A DNA stretch of 64,000 nt, from contig NZ_QKLU01000007.1 in NCBI RefSeq assembly GCF_003208655.1, positions 248,001-312,000 on the forward strand, in the 5' to 3' direction. Below are positions 26,236 through 34,598 of the stretch, piece by piece. Origin of the DNA: Pedobacter nutrimenti (GTDB lineage: Bacteria > Bacteroidota > Bacteroidia > Sphingobacteriales > Sphingobacteriaceae). The stretch's first letter is position 1; each line of letters starts with the position of its first letter. Made by a program: the position numbers and the translations under genes. The notes below the pieces were generated by a model. The model saw only the letters and a program-made list of their open reading frames with translations, did not search any database and was not told the origin of the DNA.

Positions 26236-27609
26236 TTAAAGATCAAATTTTTCTATGCGTCTGTATAATGCGGCCCGGGTAAGGCCAAGTTCTGCGGCGG
26301 CCCTGGAAATATTGCCCTTATGTTTATCAATGGCCTTTTGAACCATTAACTTTTCCATATCACCAAGGGCCATGTCGGTTTGAAGGGGGGCTGCTGCTCC
26401 GCCAAATTTTTGCGGGCTCAACTGCAAATCCTCGGCACCAATCTGGGACCCGTCAGACATGATAACAGCCCTTTCAATGACGTGTTGTAATTCCCTGACA
26501 TTTCCTGGCCAATGATAATCCAGCATCATATTTTGTGCTTTAGAATCAAATTTATGAAGAACCTTATGGTATTTGGCACTAAAACTTTGCAGAAAATGTT
26601 CCGCGAGCAACAGAATGTCCTGCCCGCGATGTGAAAGTGGCGGAAGCAGAAGTTCTACGGTATTGATTCTGAACAATAAATCCTGTCTGAAGGTGCCTTG
26701 TGTAACCATTTCATTTAAAGGCATATTGGTTGCGGTGATCAGCCGCACATTGATTTTTCTCTCCTTACTTTCTCCAAGGCGGGTGACGGTGCGGTTTTGC
26801 AAAACACTGAGTAATTTTGCCTGCATCGCCAGGGAGAGGTTTCCAATTTCATCGAGAAAAATAGTTCCTCCCTCAGCGAGCTCAAAACGACCGGGTTTAT
26901 CTTCTTTAGCATCGGTAAAAGCCCCTTTGGCATAACCAAAAAGCTCACTTTCAAACAGATTTTCATTTAGAGAACCCAAATCCACATGCATGAAAATGCT
27001 GTTTTTTCTTTGAGAATGTTTGTGCAGTTCATAAGCAAATACCTGTTTCCCCGTTCCGTTCTCTCCAAGTATTAATACATTGGCATCAGTAGGTGCAACT
27101 TTAACCAAAACATGCTGCAGTTTTTTGACAGGTTCGGAGTCACCCACAATATGGTCAAACTGTCTGGCCATATCCTTTTGAAGGGAAGTATGGATTTTTT
27201 CCAGTTTTTTTACCTTTTTTGTGGATTGTCTTAATTTGGAAGCAGAGGACAGGGTGGCAAATAGCTTTTCATTTTCCCAGGGTTTCAGTATAAAGTCCGT
27301 GGCACCTTTTTTAATGGCCTGGACCGCAAGTTCTACATTGCCATAAGCAGTCATCAGGATGACAACATGGTCCCGGTCAATGGAAAGGATGTGTTCCAGC
27401 CAATACAAACCTTCTCTTCCGTCGCTGGCCCCTTTCTGGTAATTCATGTCCAGCAAAATAAGATCAATTTCATTCCTGCTCAGCAAAACATTGATTTCCT
27501 TTGGAGATTTACAGGTAATGACCTGTCTGAAATGCTGTTTTAAAAATAATTTTGCACTCAAAAGAATGTCATCATCATCATCAATAACTAAAATTGTTGC
27601 CTCGATCAT
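26236..27609 (-). CDS. NtrC-family sigma-54-dependent response regulator
   Basis: A 457-residue regulator starting at MIEATILVIDDDD (27609); the in-frame extension to 27657 precedes this typical receiver start. Receiver D54 (LLDMNY), an AAA+ domain with P-loop GENGTGKQ at 181-188, the sigma-54-contacting loop at 228-233, and a Fis-type helix-turn-helix (NISRAAAELGLTRAALYRR) at the end. The sigma-54 loop reads GAFTDA instead of the usual GAFTGA. Divergent from the membrane-fusion/ABC operon, whose promoter is of the sigma-54 type, so it probably activates that operon. Confidence 0.92.
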   Translation of the reverse strand: MIEATILVIDDDDDILLSAKLFLKQHFRQVITCKSPKEINVLLSRNEIDLILLDMNYQKGASDGREGLYWLEHILSIDRDHVVILMTAYGNVELAVQAIKKGATDFILKPWENEKLFATLSSASKLRQSTKKVKKLEKIHTSLQKDMARQFDHIVGDSEPVKKLQHVLVKVAPTDANVLILGENGTGKQVFAYELHKHSQRKNSIFMHVDLGSLNENLFESELFGYAKGAFTDAKEDKPGRFELAEGGTIFLDEIGNLSLAMQAKLLSVLQNRTVTRLGESKERKINVRLITATNMPLNEMVTQGTFRQDLLFRINTVELLLPPLSHRGQDILLLAEHFLQSFSAKYHKVLHKFDSKAQNMMLDYHWPGNVRELQHVIERAVIMSDGSQIGAEDLQLSPQKFGGAAAPLQTDMALGDMEKLMVQKAIDKHKGNISRAAAELGLTRAALYRRIEKFDL

Positions 27610-27661
27610 AAAAATAGCTTTGCTCAAAAGTAATAGAAAGTGTTCGATGATGCACATAGAC

Positions 27662-27677
27662 TGTCCGGATATGAACA
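27662..27677. promoter_or_regulatory. Candidate upstream activator site (copy 1)
   Basis: TGTCCGGATATGAACA matches 14 of 16 bases of the second copy at 43221-43236; flanking bases extend it to the imperfect dyad CTGTCC/GAACAG. It ends 64 bp upstream of the -24 GG of the sigma-54 promoter. It is located between the response regulator and the operon, as expected for an enhancer-type site. Confidence 0.6.
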
Positions 27678-27739
27678 GTTTTGGCTTTGTTATTCTTTTA
27701 ATGTATTGATATACAGTGATATAATTATTTTGATTCCTT

Positions 27740-27755
27740 TGGCACAGCCTTGGCT
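27740..27755 (+). promoter_or_regulatory. Sigma-54 promoter (-24/-12)
   Basis: TGGCACAGCCTTGGCT carries the -24 GG (27741-27742) and -12 GC (27753-27754) with exactly ten bases between, close to the TGGCAC-N5-TTGC consensus. The predicted start is near 27766, upstream of the ATG at 27780. A TTG-initiated reading at 27750 would lie before the transcript start. Confidence 0.75.
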
Positions 27756-27779
27756 ATCTGCAGAACAATAAGCCTGAAA

Positions 27780-29030
27780 ATGGAAATGGACAAAATAATA
27801 GAGAAAAAAAGATTTAATAAAAAGACCATATTGATGATGGTCGGCGGACTTGTTTTTTTAGGCCTTGTTGCTTACGGTTACAATTTGTCCCTGAAAAAAG
27901 TGTATAAAGTGGATGCCGATAAAGTTACCATCAGTAAAGTGAAATATGGTGATTTTGAAGATGTGGTCTTGTTGAATGCAAGTGTGGTTCCCCTGACTTC
28001 TGTAATTGTGAGTTCTTCTGAAGGAGGAACAGTTGCGGAAATTTTTACAGAAAACGGTGCCTCGGTTACAAAAGGTACCCCCTTGCTCAGGATTGACAAT
28101 CCAAGGGCCTTATCAAATTATACCAGTAGTGAAACCAGTATTACCGAGCAGATTAACCAGCTGCGCAAAGTAAGACTGGATCTGGAGCAGAACCAGCGGG
28201 TCATGAGCCAGGACATGATGGTCATTGAAAACAGCCTGCGTTCTGCCACCAGAAAATACAGGGCAGATAGCACCCTGTACTCTAAAAAGGTGATTACCAA
28301 AGAAGAATTCAGTGCGTCCAGTCAGGATTATGAATATTATTTAGGCCGCAGGGCCATTTTGAAACAAGCCATCAAGCAGGAAAACCAAAGCAGGCAGATG
28401 CAGCTTAGTCAAATAGATGTGTCGGTTAGAAGAATGAACGAAAGTCTGGAAACCATTCGTAAAAATATAGAGAATATGACCATTAAGGCACCAGTGGCCG
28501 GGAGACTGTCTTCTTACGATCCAGTGATCGGTAAATCTTATAATCCGAATGAGATGCTGGGCAAAATTGACGTGATGCAGGGCTATAAACTGCAAGCTGG
28601 AGTGGATGAATATTATGTAAACAGAGTGAAAGAAGGACAAAAGGCCAGTTGTGAGTTTAATGGCGCAACTTATCAGCTGACGGTACGGAAAGTTATTCCC
28701 GAAGTAACTGCGGGACAATTCCAGGTAGAGTTGGTTTTTGAGGGGAAATCTCCTGAAGATTTAAGAAGAGGTTTATCTTTACAGACCAAGCTGACCTTGT
28801 CGGACAACAGTAAATCTTTATTGTTATCCCAGGGACAATTTTTTCAGAGCACAGGCGGCGCCTGGGTTTTTGTACTCAAAGACGGACAGGCCAAAAAGCG
28901 CAATGTTAAAATTGGGCGGAAAAACTTCCTTTATTATGAAGTCATGGAAGGACTGCAAAAGGATGAAGAAGTGATTACTTCCTCTTACGACCAGTTTAAC
29001 CAGTACGATATTATACAAGTAAATAAATAA
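27780..29030 (+). CDS. Membrane-fusion (HlyD/RND-type) periplasmic adaptor
   Basis: A 416-residue protein with a single N-terminal membrane segment (KKTILMMVGGLVFLGLVAYGYNLSL) and the adaptor layout: lipoyl half-motif (SVTKGTPLLRIDNPRA), long helical hairpin (SETSITEQINQLRKVR through ESLETIRKNIENMTIKAPVAG), and beta-barrel (VKEGQKASCEF). Adaptors link inner-membrane transporters to outer-membrane channels. The following ABC ATPase and permeases make it the MacA-like partner of MacB-type pumps. No outer-membrane TolC gene is in the window. Confidence 0.88.
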   Translation: MEMDKIIEKKRFNKKTILMMVGGLVFLGLVAYGYNLSLKKVYKVDADKVTISKVKYGDFEDVVLLNASVVPLTSVIVSSSEGGTVAEIFTENGASVTKGTPLLRIDNPRALSNYTSSETSITEQINQLRKVRLDLEQNQRVMSQDMMVIENSLRSATRKYRADSTLYSKKVITKEEFSASSQDYEYYLGRRAILKQAIKQENQSRQMQLSQIDVSVRRMNESLETIRKNIENMTIKAPVAGRLSSYDPVIGKSYNPNEMLGKIDVMQGYKLQAGVDEYYVNRVKEGQKASCEFNGATYQLTVRKVIPEVTAGQFQVELVFEGKSPEDLRRGLSLQTKLTLSDNSKSLLLSQGQFFQSTGGAWVFVLKDGQAKKRNVKIGRKNFLYYEVMEGLQKDEEVITSSYDQFNQYDIIQVNK

Positions 29031-29051
29031 ACAATTACCCAATATAAATAA

Positions 29052-29098
29052 AGGCTGGAAGACACTGTATCAGGTGCGTTGAACAGGACTTTCAGCCT
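29052..29098 (+). other. Intercistronic stem-loop between adaptor and ABC ATPase
   Basis: Outer stem: nine pairs (29052-29060 with 29090-29098, one G-U). Inside it CTGT (29065-29068) pairs with ACAG (29083-29086). No T-run follows, so it may adjust mRNA stability or expression ratios rather than terminate. Confidence 0.45.
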
Positions 29099-29126
29099 CA
29101 TTTGGAAAACATATTAAACTAAGGCA

Positions 29127-29825
29127 ATGATCAAAATTGAAAATCTAGAAAAAGTTTATAAAACTGAAGAAATTGAAACTACGGCATTAAACGGCATTAA
29201 CATCCACGTTAAGGAAGGGGAATTTGTTTCTATTATGGGACCCTCTGGTTGTGGCAAGTCTACCTTGCTGAATGTAATGGGCTTGCTGGATAAACCGGAA
29301 AGCGGCAGTTATAAGTTTCAGGAAACAGAACTTTTGAAACTGAACGACCGGGAACGTTCCAATTTCAGAAAAAGGAATATGGGTTTTGTTTTCCAAAATT
29401 TCAACCTGATCGATGAGCTGACGGTTTTTGAAAATATTGAGCTGCCCCTGATCTATAATAAAATTGCCGCAACCGAGCGCAAAAAGTTGGTAAACGAGAT
29501 CATTGAAAGGATGAATATTGTGAACAGAAGCGGGCATTTTCCACAGCAATTATCGGGTGGGCAACAGCAACGTGTGGCCGTAGCCAGGGCACTGGTCACC
29601 AAGCCCAAGCTGGTACTGGCCGATGAGCCTACCGGAAACCTGGACAGTTCACATGGTAACGAAGTGATGGAATTGCTTTGTGAGTTGAATGAACAGGGAA
29701 CAACCATTGTCATGGTGACACACTCTTCTCATGATGCCAGCTTCTCCAACCGGATCATCAATTTGAAAGATGGGCATGTGATCTCGGAAAAAGTAAATAA
29801 AGGACGTACTGAAGAACTGATCTGA
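29127..29825 (+). CDS. ABC transporter ATPase (MacB/LolD type), first unit
   Basis: A 232-residue ATPase: Walker A GPSGCGKST (about residues 36-44), Q-loop FVFQNFNLID, signature LSGGQQQRVAVARAL, Walker B plus D-loop [14 protein letters not shown], and switch His in MVTHS. It should power the permease(s) encoded next (gap of one base). The MacB/LolD group moves peptides, antibiotics or lipoproteins and drives mechanotransmission across the envelope. Confidence 0.95.
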   Translation: MIKIENLEKVYKTEEIETTALNGINIHVKEGEFVSIMGPSGCGKSTLLNVMGLLDKPESGSYKFQETELLKLNDRERSNFRKRNMGFVFQNFNLIDELTVFENIELPLIYNKIAATERKKLVNEIIERMNIVNRSGHFPQQLSGGQQQRVAVARALVTKPKLVLADEPTGNLDSSHGNEVMELLCELNEQGTTIVMVTHSSHDASFSNRIINLKDGHVISEKVNKGRTEELI

Positions 29826-29826
29826 A

Positions 29827-32202
29827 ATGTTTAAACTGAATTTAAGAATTGCTTTACGCAACCTCTGGAAAAACAAGGCCTATACACTGATCAATGTAGG
29901 TGGGCTTTCTATTGGCCTGGCCAGCTGTATGATCTTGTTGCTGTACATTAATTACGAATGGGGTTATGATAAGCAGTTTAAAAATTACAAAGACACCTAT
30001 ATGGTGTACAACAACCAGAAGGCCAACGGGGGTATTTTTAGTGTGAGCGCTACTCCAGGTGTACTGGCTGAAGGAGCGAAGGCCGAAATTGCCGGTGTGC
30101 TACAGGCCACACATATTTCCTGGTCAGCAAGCGAACTGTTGAGTTACAATCAACATAACTTTAAAAAATCAGTGACCTATGCCGATAGCAATTTTCTGAA
30201 AATATTCGATTACAAGGTATTACAGGGCAACGCCGCTGATTTTTTGAAAAACCCCAATTCGGTGGTCTTGACAAAATCCATGGCAACCGCCCTTTTTGGT
30301 AAAGAAGATCCGTTGAATAAAACTGTAAAGCTTGCGCAGACGGAGTATCTAAAAGTAGAGGGAGTAATTGAAGATGCGCCTAAAAACAGCAGTATACAGT
30401 TTGATTATCTGTTGCCCTGGACTCTGTATGAGAAACAGAACTCATGGGTCAAAACTGCCGGATGGGGCAGTAATTTCTGTATGACTTTCCTACTGCTGAA
30501 GGACAACAGTTTTTTCAGTGCAGCCAATACGCAGCTTAAGGGAATGATAAAAAGAGGCGATAAAGACAGTAATGGCGAGGCTTTTTTACATCCTTTATCC
30601 AAATGGCACTTATACAGTACCTTTGAAAACGGCAAATCTGTAGGAGGTAAGATCCAACAGCTGCAGATTTTTTTATTGCTGGCATTTTGTATCCTGTTAA
30701 TTGCCTGTGTCAATTTCATGAACCTTTCCACGGCCAGGTCTGAAAAAAGATCAAGGGAAGTTGGGGTCCGAAAAGCCATTGGTTCTTCCAGGAAAAGCCT
30801 GGTCAGTCAGTTTTTAATGGAATCTGTATTACTGGCACTGATCAGTATGGTTTTTGCCTTTATGCTGATCGAGATTGCACTCCCTTATTTTAATGGACTA
30901 TTGGGCATATCCCTGGAAATTGCCTATATGGAATGGAAATTTTGGGCTGTTTTAATTTTATTGACCTTATTTACAGGCTTGATTGCCGGCAGTTATCCCG
31001 CTTTTTATTTGTCTTCTTTTGATCCGATAAAAGTACTGAAGGGATTTACCTTGCCTGGAAATTCTTCCCTGTCTATCCGTAAGTTTCTGGTGGTGTCTCA
31101 ATTTGTTTTTGCCGTCTGTCTGATCATTTGCATCACCGTCATTTATCAGCAGTTGAATTACATCAAAAATAAACCTGTGGGCTATAATAAAAATAACCTG
31201 ATTGAAATTCCGGTTCAGGGCGATTTGAAAATGGCTTCCAAATTTCAGGTTCTTAAAGATAATTTATTGAAATCCGGTTATGCCAGTGGGGTCAGTTATT
31301 CCTCCCTGTCTATGACGGGCTGGGGCAATAACGGTTATGGGGTTTCCTGGCCTGGAAAAAATGAAAAAGAAAAAGTCCTGGTCAGTTACCGGAATACAGG
31401 GTATGACCTGATCAAAACCACAGGGATGGAATTGATTGCTGGCCGGGATTTCTCCGAAAAATTTGCCGATTCTGCCAGTGTGCTGATCAACGAGACCTTG
31501 GCCAAGACGATGGGAAACCGGCAACCTGTCGGATCGGTGATCAAATGGGACGGACGGCCTGTTACAATTATTGGCCTGATTAAAGATTATATATTTGAAT
31601 CCCCTTATCAAAAGAGCAATGCATTGTTGATTTCCCATACGCCCGATATGGGATCTGACGGATCTGCCGTTATTCTGATTAAAATACCTGCAGAACAAAA
31701 CCTGAGCAAAGCGGTTGATTTTATTGATGATCAGCTTAAAATCATAAATCCTCAATATCCGGCCGACCGGCATTTTGTTGACGAAAACTTTGAGCAGAAG
31801 TTTCGGAATGAGAAACTGCTGGGTACCTTATCCAATTGGTTTGGAGGTTTTGCGGTTTTTATTTCCTGTTTGGGTTTACTGGGGCTTGCTTTGTTTATGG
31901 CCGAGCAGCGTAAAAAGGAAATCAGCATTCGTAAGGTATTGGGTGCGAGCTCTGTGAATATTCTTCTGCTTTTGAATAAAGACTTTATTAAACTGGTATT
32001 CATTGCCAATCTGATTGCTTTTCCATTGGCCTATGTCATTGTGAGCAGGTGGCTTTCCAATTATGATTTCAGGATTTCTATCTCAGTTTTTCCTTTTGCT
32101 ATTGCTGCGGTTTTATCTGTATTGATTGCATTGTTTACTGTAAGCCTTCAATCTTTTAAAGTGAGCAAAGCAAACCCTGTTGATGCTTTAAAATATGAAT
32201 GA
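29827..32202 (+). CDS. FtsX/MacB-type ABC permease, paralog 1
   Basis: A 791-residue membrane protein. It begins MFKLNLRIALRNLWKNKAYTLINVGGL and contains two halves, each with a periplasmic MacB-like core and an FtsX membrane domain (IACVNFMNLSTARSEKRSREVGVRKAIG; then EQRKKEISIRKVLGASSVNIL). It ends ANPVDALKYE. Downstream genes 32219, 34599 and 37002 are close paralogs. Closest to the second copy across the whole length. Partner of the ATPase 29127 by position. Confidence 0.93.
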   Translation: MFKLNLRIALRNLWKNKAYTLINVGGLSIGLASCMILLLYINYEWGYDKQFKNYKDTYMVYNNQKANGGIFSVSATPGVLAEGAKAEIAGVLQATHISWSASELLSYNQHNFKKSVTYADSNFLKIFDYKVLQGNAADFLKNPNSVVLTKSMATALFGKEDPLNKTVKLAQTEYLKVEGVIEDAPKNSSIQFDYLLPWTLYEKQNSWVKTAGWGSNFCMTFLLLKDNSFFSAANTQLKGMIKRGDKDSNGEAFLHPLSKWHLYSTFENGKSVGGKIQQLQIFLLLAFCILLIACVNFMNLSTARSEKRSREVGVRKAIGSSRKSLVSQFLMESVLLALISMVFAFMLIEIALPYFNGLLGISLEIAYMEWKFWAVLILLTLFTGLIAGSYPAFYLSSFDPIKVLKGFTLPGNSSLSIRKFLVVSQFVFAVCLIICITVIYQQLNYIKNKPVGYNKNNLIEIPVQGDLKMASKFQVLKDNLLKSGYASGVSYSSLSMTGWGNNGYGVSWPGKNEKEKVLVSYRNTGYDLIKTTGMELIAGRDFSEKFADSASVLINETLAKTMGNRQPVGSVIKWDGRPVTIIGLIKDYIFESPYQKSNALLISHTPDMGSDGSAVILIKIPAEQNLSKAVDFIDDQLKIINPQYPADRHFVDENFEQKFRNEKLLGTLSNWFGGFAVFISCLGLLGLALFMAEQRKKEISIRKVLGASSVNILLLLNKDFIKLVFIANLIAFPLAYVIVSRWLSNYDFRISISVFPFAIAAVLSVLIALFTVSLQSFKVSKANPVDALKYE

Positions 32203-32218
32203 TTAATTCTGAAAAGAT

Positions 32219-34582
32219 ATGTTTAAACTGAATTTGAAAATTGCTTTAAGGAGTTTATGGAGACATAAGGGTTTTACCCTTATTAATGTGGGTGGTTTGG
32301 CGATTGGTCTGGCCAGCTGTATGATTTTGCTCTTGTATGTGACTTATGAATGGAGTTACGATAAGCAGGTTAGTAATGCAGATAAAACTTATATCGTTTA
32401 TCAGAATTCCAAAAATGACGGGAACATCATGACCTGGTTCTGGACCACCAATACAATTGCGGGGGAAAGCAGGGAGAAAATACCTGGTGTGGCCAATTCT
32501 TCACATTTTACTTATCCGGATGATGAATTACTAAGTTATGAAAATAAAAACTTCAAAAAAGCTGGAGTTTATGCGGATGAATATTTTCTAAAAATAATGG
32601 ATTACAAAGTGTTAAGGGGGAATCCGGAAAAAGCACTAAAAGGACAAAATTCCATTGTACTGACCCAAACAATGGCCAAAATGCTGTTTGGAAATGCAGA
32701 TCCGATCAATAAAACGGTGAAATTACAGAACAGCGAAGTTCTTAAAGTAGAGGCTGTGATTGAGGATGTTTCAAAGAACAGCACCATCAGGTTTGATTAT
32801 CTTTTGCCCTGGACTTTAATGTTAAAATTCAGACCCTGGAATAAAGAGGCCAACTGGGGCAACAACTTTTGTCTCAACCTGGTACAGTTAAAAGACAATC
32901 GGTTTTTTGAACAGGTCAACCAGCAGATGAAAGGTATTTATGTCCGGAACGCGCCAAATTCCTCTTCTGAGGCATTTTTGCATCCTTTATCCAAATGGCA
33001 TTTGTACGATAAATTTGAACAGGGGAAATTAGCCGGGGGAAAAATAGACCAGGTGAAAATATTTCTTATACTGGCTTTTTGTATTTTACTGATTGCCTGT
33101 ATCAATTTTATGAATTTGGCTACAGCCCGGTCAGAAAAACGGGCCAGGGAAGTTGGGGTCCGAAAAGCAATTGGTTCTTCCCGTAAGGCCCTGGTCAGAC
33201 AGTTTCTGATGGAATCTTTTCTGCTTGCTTTTATGGGAATGATCATCGCTTTTGTACTCATAGAGCTCAGTTTGCCCTATTTTAACGGATTACTGAATAT
33301 TGAATTAAAAATTAATTATAGCGACTGGAGGTTTTGGACCGGACTTCTGGGCCTCACTTTGATCACAGGAGCCATTGCAGGTAGCTATCCGGCATTTTAT
33401 CTTTCCTCCTTTGAACCGGTTAAAGTTTTAAAAGGTTTTGGGCTGCAAATGAATGCCTCAGTGTCTGTAAGGAAAGTGCTGGTGGTTTTCCAGTTTGTTT
33501 TTGCAGTCTGTCTGATCATTTGTACGACAGTGATTTATCAGCAATTAAATTATGTAAAAAATAAACCAATTGGTTATAACCGTGAAGGCCTGGTTGAAAT
33601 ACCCATACAAGGAAATTTGCGGAATAAGGAAAAATTGGCTTTGCTGAAGGAAAGATTGTTGAATTCGGGCAGTGCGACTGCACTTAGCTATTTCAGTACC
33701 TCCATGGGCCAGACTGGAAACAATACTTATGATTTTAGCTGGCCTGGTAAAAATCCTAAAAGTAATATATTAATAGATTTTCGTGCAGCGGGTCAGGATT
33801 TTGCAAAAACAGTGGATGCAAAAATGCTTTCGGGCCGCGATTTTTCCGCTGCTTATACAGATACGGCCAACGCGGTTCTGAATGAGGCTGCTGTAAAAGT
33901 AATGGGATTGAAACAGCCGGTCGGGACGGTGATCAAATGGGATGGCAGACCTTACACGGTAGTGGGTGTGATCCAGGATCTGGTCATGGGTTCGCCCTAT
34001 CAACAGGCTGCACCTATGGTGATGTATTATTTTATGAATGACATGAATTATATTTCTGTCAGGCTAAATCCTGCTCAGAATGTGAGTGCTTCAGTGGCGA
34101 AAATCGATGAAATTGTCAAAGAAATTAACCCCGATTTTCCGGTGGACAGAAAATTTGTATCTGATCAGTTTGAGCAAAAGTTTCAAAATGAACAATTACT
34201 CGGTACCATGTCCAACTGGTTTGGGGGCTTCGCTATATTTATTTCCTGTCTGGGCTTACTTGGTCTGGCCTTGTTCATGGCAGAACAGCGTAAAAAAGAG
34301 ATCAGCATTCGTAAAGTGCTTGGTGCCAGTACCGGAAATATACTCACGCTGTTGAACAGGGATTTTGTAAAACTGGTCTTGATTGCAAACCTGATCGCTT
34401 TTCCTTTGGCTTATGTGGTTGTTAACCACTGGCTTTCGGCTTATAGTTTCCGGATTTCGATCTCGGTTTTACCATTTTTAATGGCGACGATGATCTCTCT
34501 TTTAATTGCAGTGCTCACGGTGAGCGTACAATCGGTTAAGGTGGCAAAATCCAATGCGGTGGATGCCTTGAAATATGAATGA
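32219..34582 (+). CDS. FtsX/MacB-type ABC permease, paralog 2
   Basis: A 787-residue copy with the same architecture as paralog 1: start MFKLNLKIALRSLWRHKGFTLI, middle FtsX segment IACINFMNLATARSEKRAREVGVRKAIG, final NAVDALKYE. The 16-base gap before it (TTAATTCTGAAAAGAT) is nearly the same as before paralog 3, which points to tandem duplication including the spacer. It most resembles paralog 1. Confidence 0.93.
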   Translation: MFKLNLKIALRSLWRHKGFTLINVGGLAIGLASCMILLLYVTYEWSYDKQVSNADKTYIVYQNSKNDGNIMTWFWTTNTIAGESREKIPGVANSSHFTYPDDELLSYENKNFKKAGVYADEYFLKIMDYKVLRGNPEKALKGQNSIVLTQTMAKMLFGNADPINKTVKLQNSEVLKVEAVIEDVSKNSTIRFDYLLPWTLMLKFRPWNKEANWGNNFCLNLVQLKDNRFFEQVNQQMKGIYVRNAPNSSSEAFLHPLSKWHLYDKFEQGKLAGGKIDQVKIFLILAFCILLIACINFMNLATARSEKRAREVGVRKAIGSSRKALVRQFLMESFLLAFMGMIIAFVLIELSLPYFNGLLNIELKINYSDWRFWTGLLGLTLITGAIAGSYPAFYLSSFEPVKVLKGFGLQMNASVSVRKVLVVFQFVFAVCLIICTTVIYQQLNYVKNKPIGYNREGLVEIPIQGNLRNKEKLALLKERLLNSGSATALSYFSTSMGQTGNNTYDFSWPGKNPKSNILIDFRAAGQDFAKTVDAKMLSGRDFSAAYTDTANAVLNEAAVKVMGLKQPVGTVIKWDGRPYTVVGVIQDLVMGSPYQQAAPMVMYYFMNDMNYISVRLNPAQNVSASVAKIDEIVKEINPDFPVDRKFVSDQFEQKFQNEQLLGTMSNWFGGFAIFISCLGLLGLALFMAEQRKKEISIRKVLGASTGNILTLLNRDFVKLVLIANLIAFPLAYVVVNHWLSAYSFRISISVLPFLMATMISLLIAVLTVSVQSVKVAKSNAVDALKYE

Positions 34583-34598
34583 TTAATTCTAAAAAGAT

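Noticed and set aside
27750-27779. TTG start for the adaptor protein
   Set aside because: It lies upstream of the transcript start predicted from the sigma-54 promoter; the ATG at 27780 fits.
29052-29098. Terminator between the adaptor and ABC ATPase
   Set aside because: No T-run follows the stem; it is reported as an intercistronic stem-loop instead.
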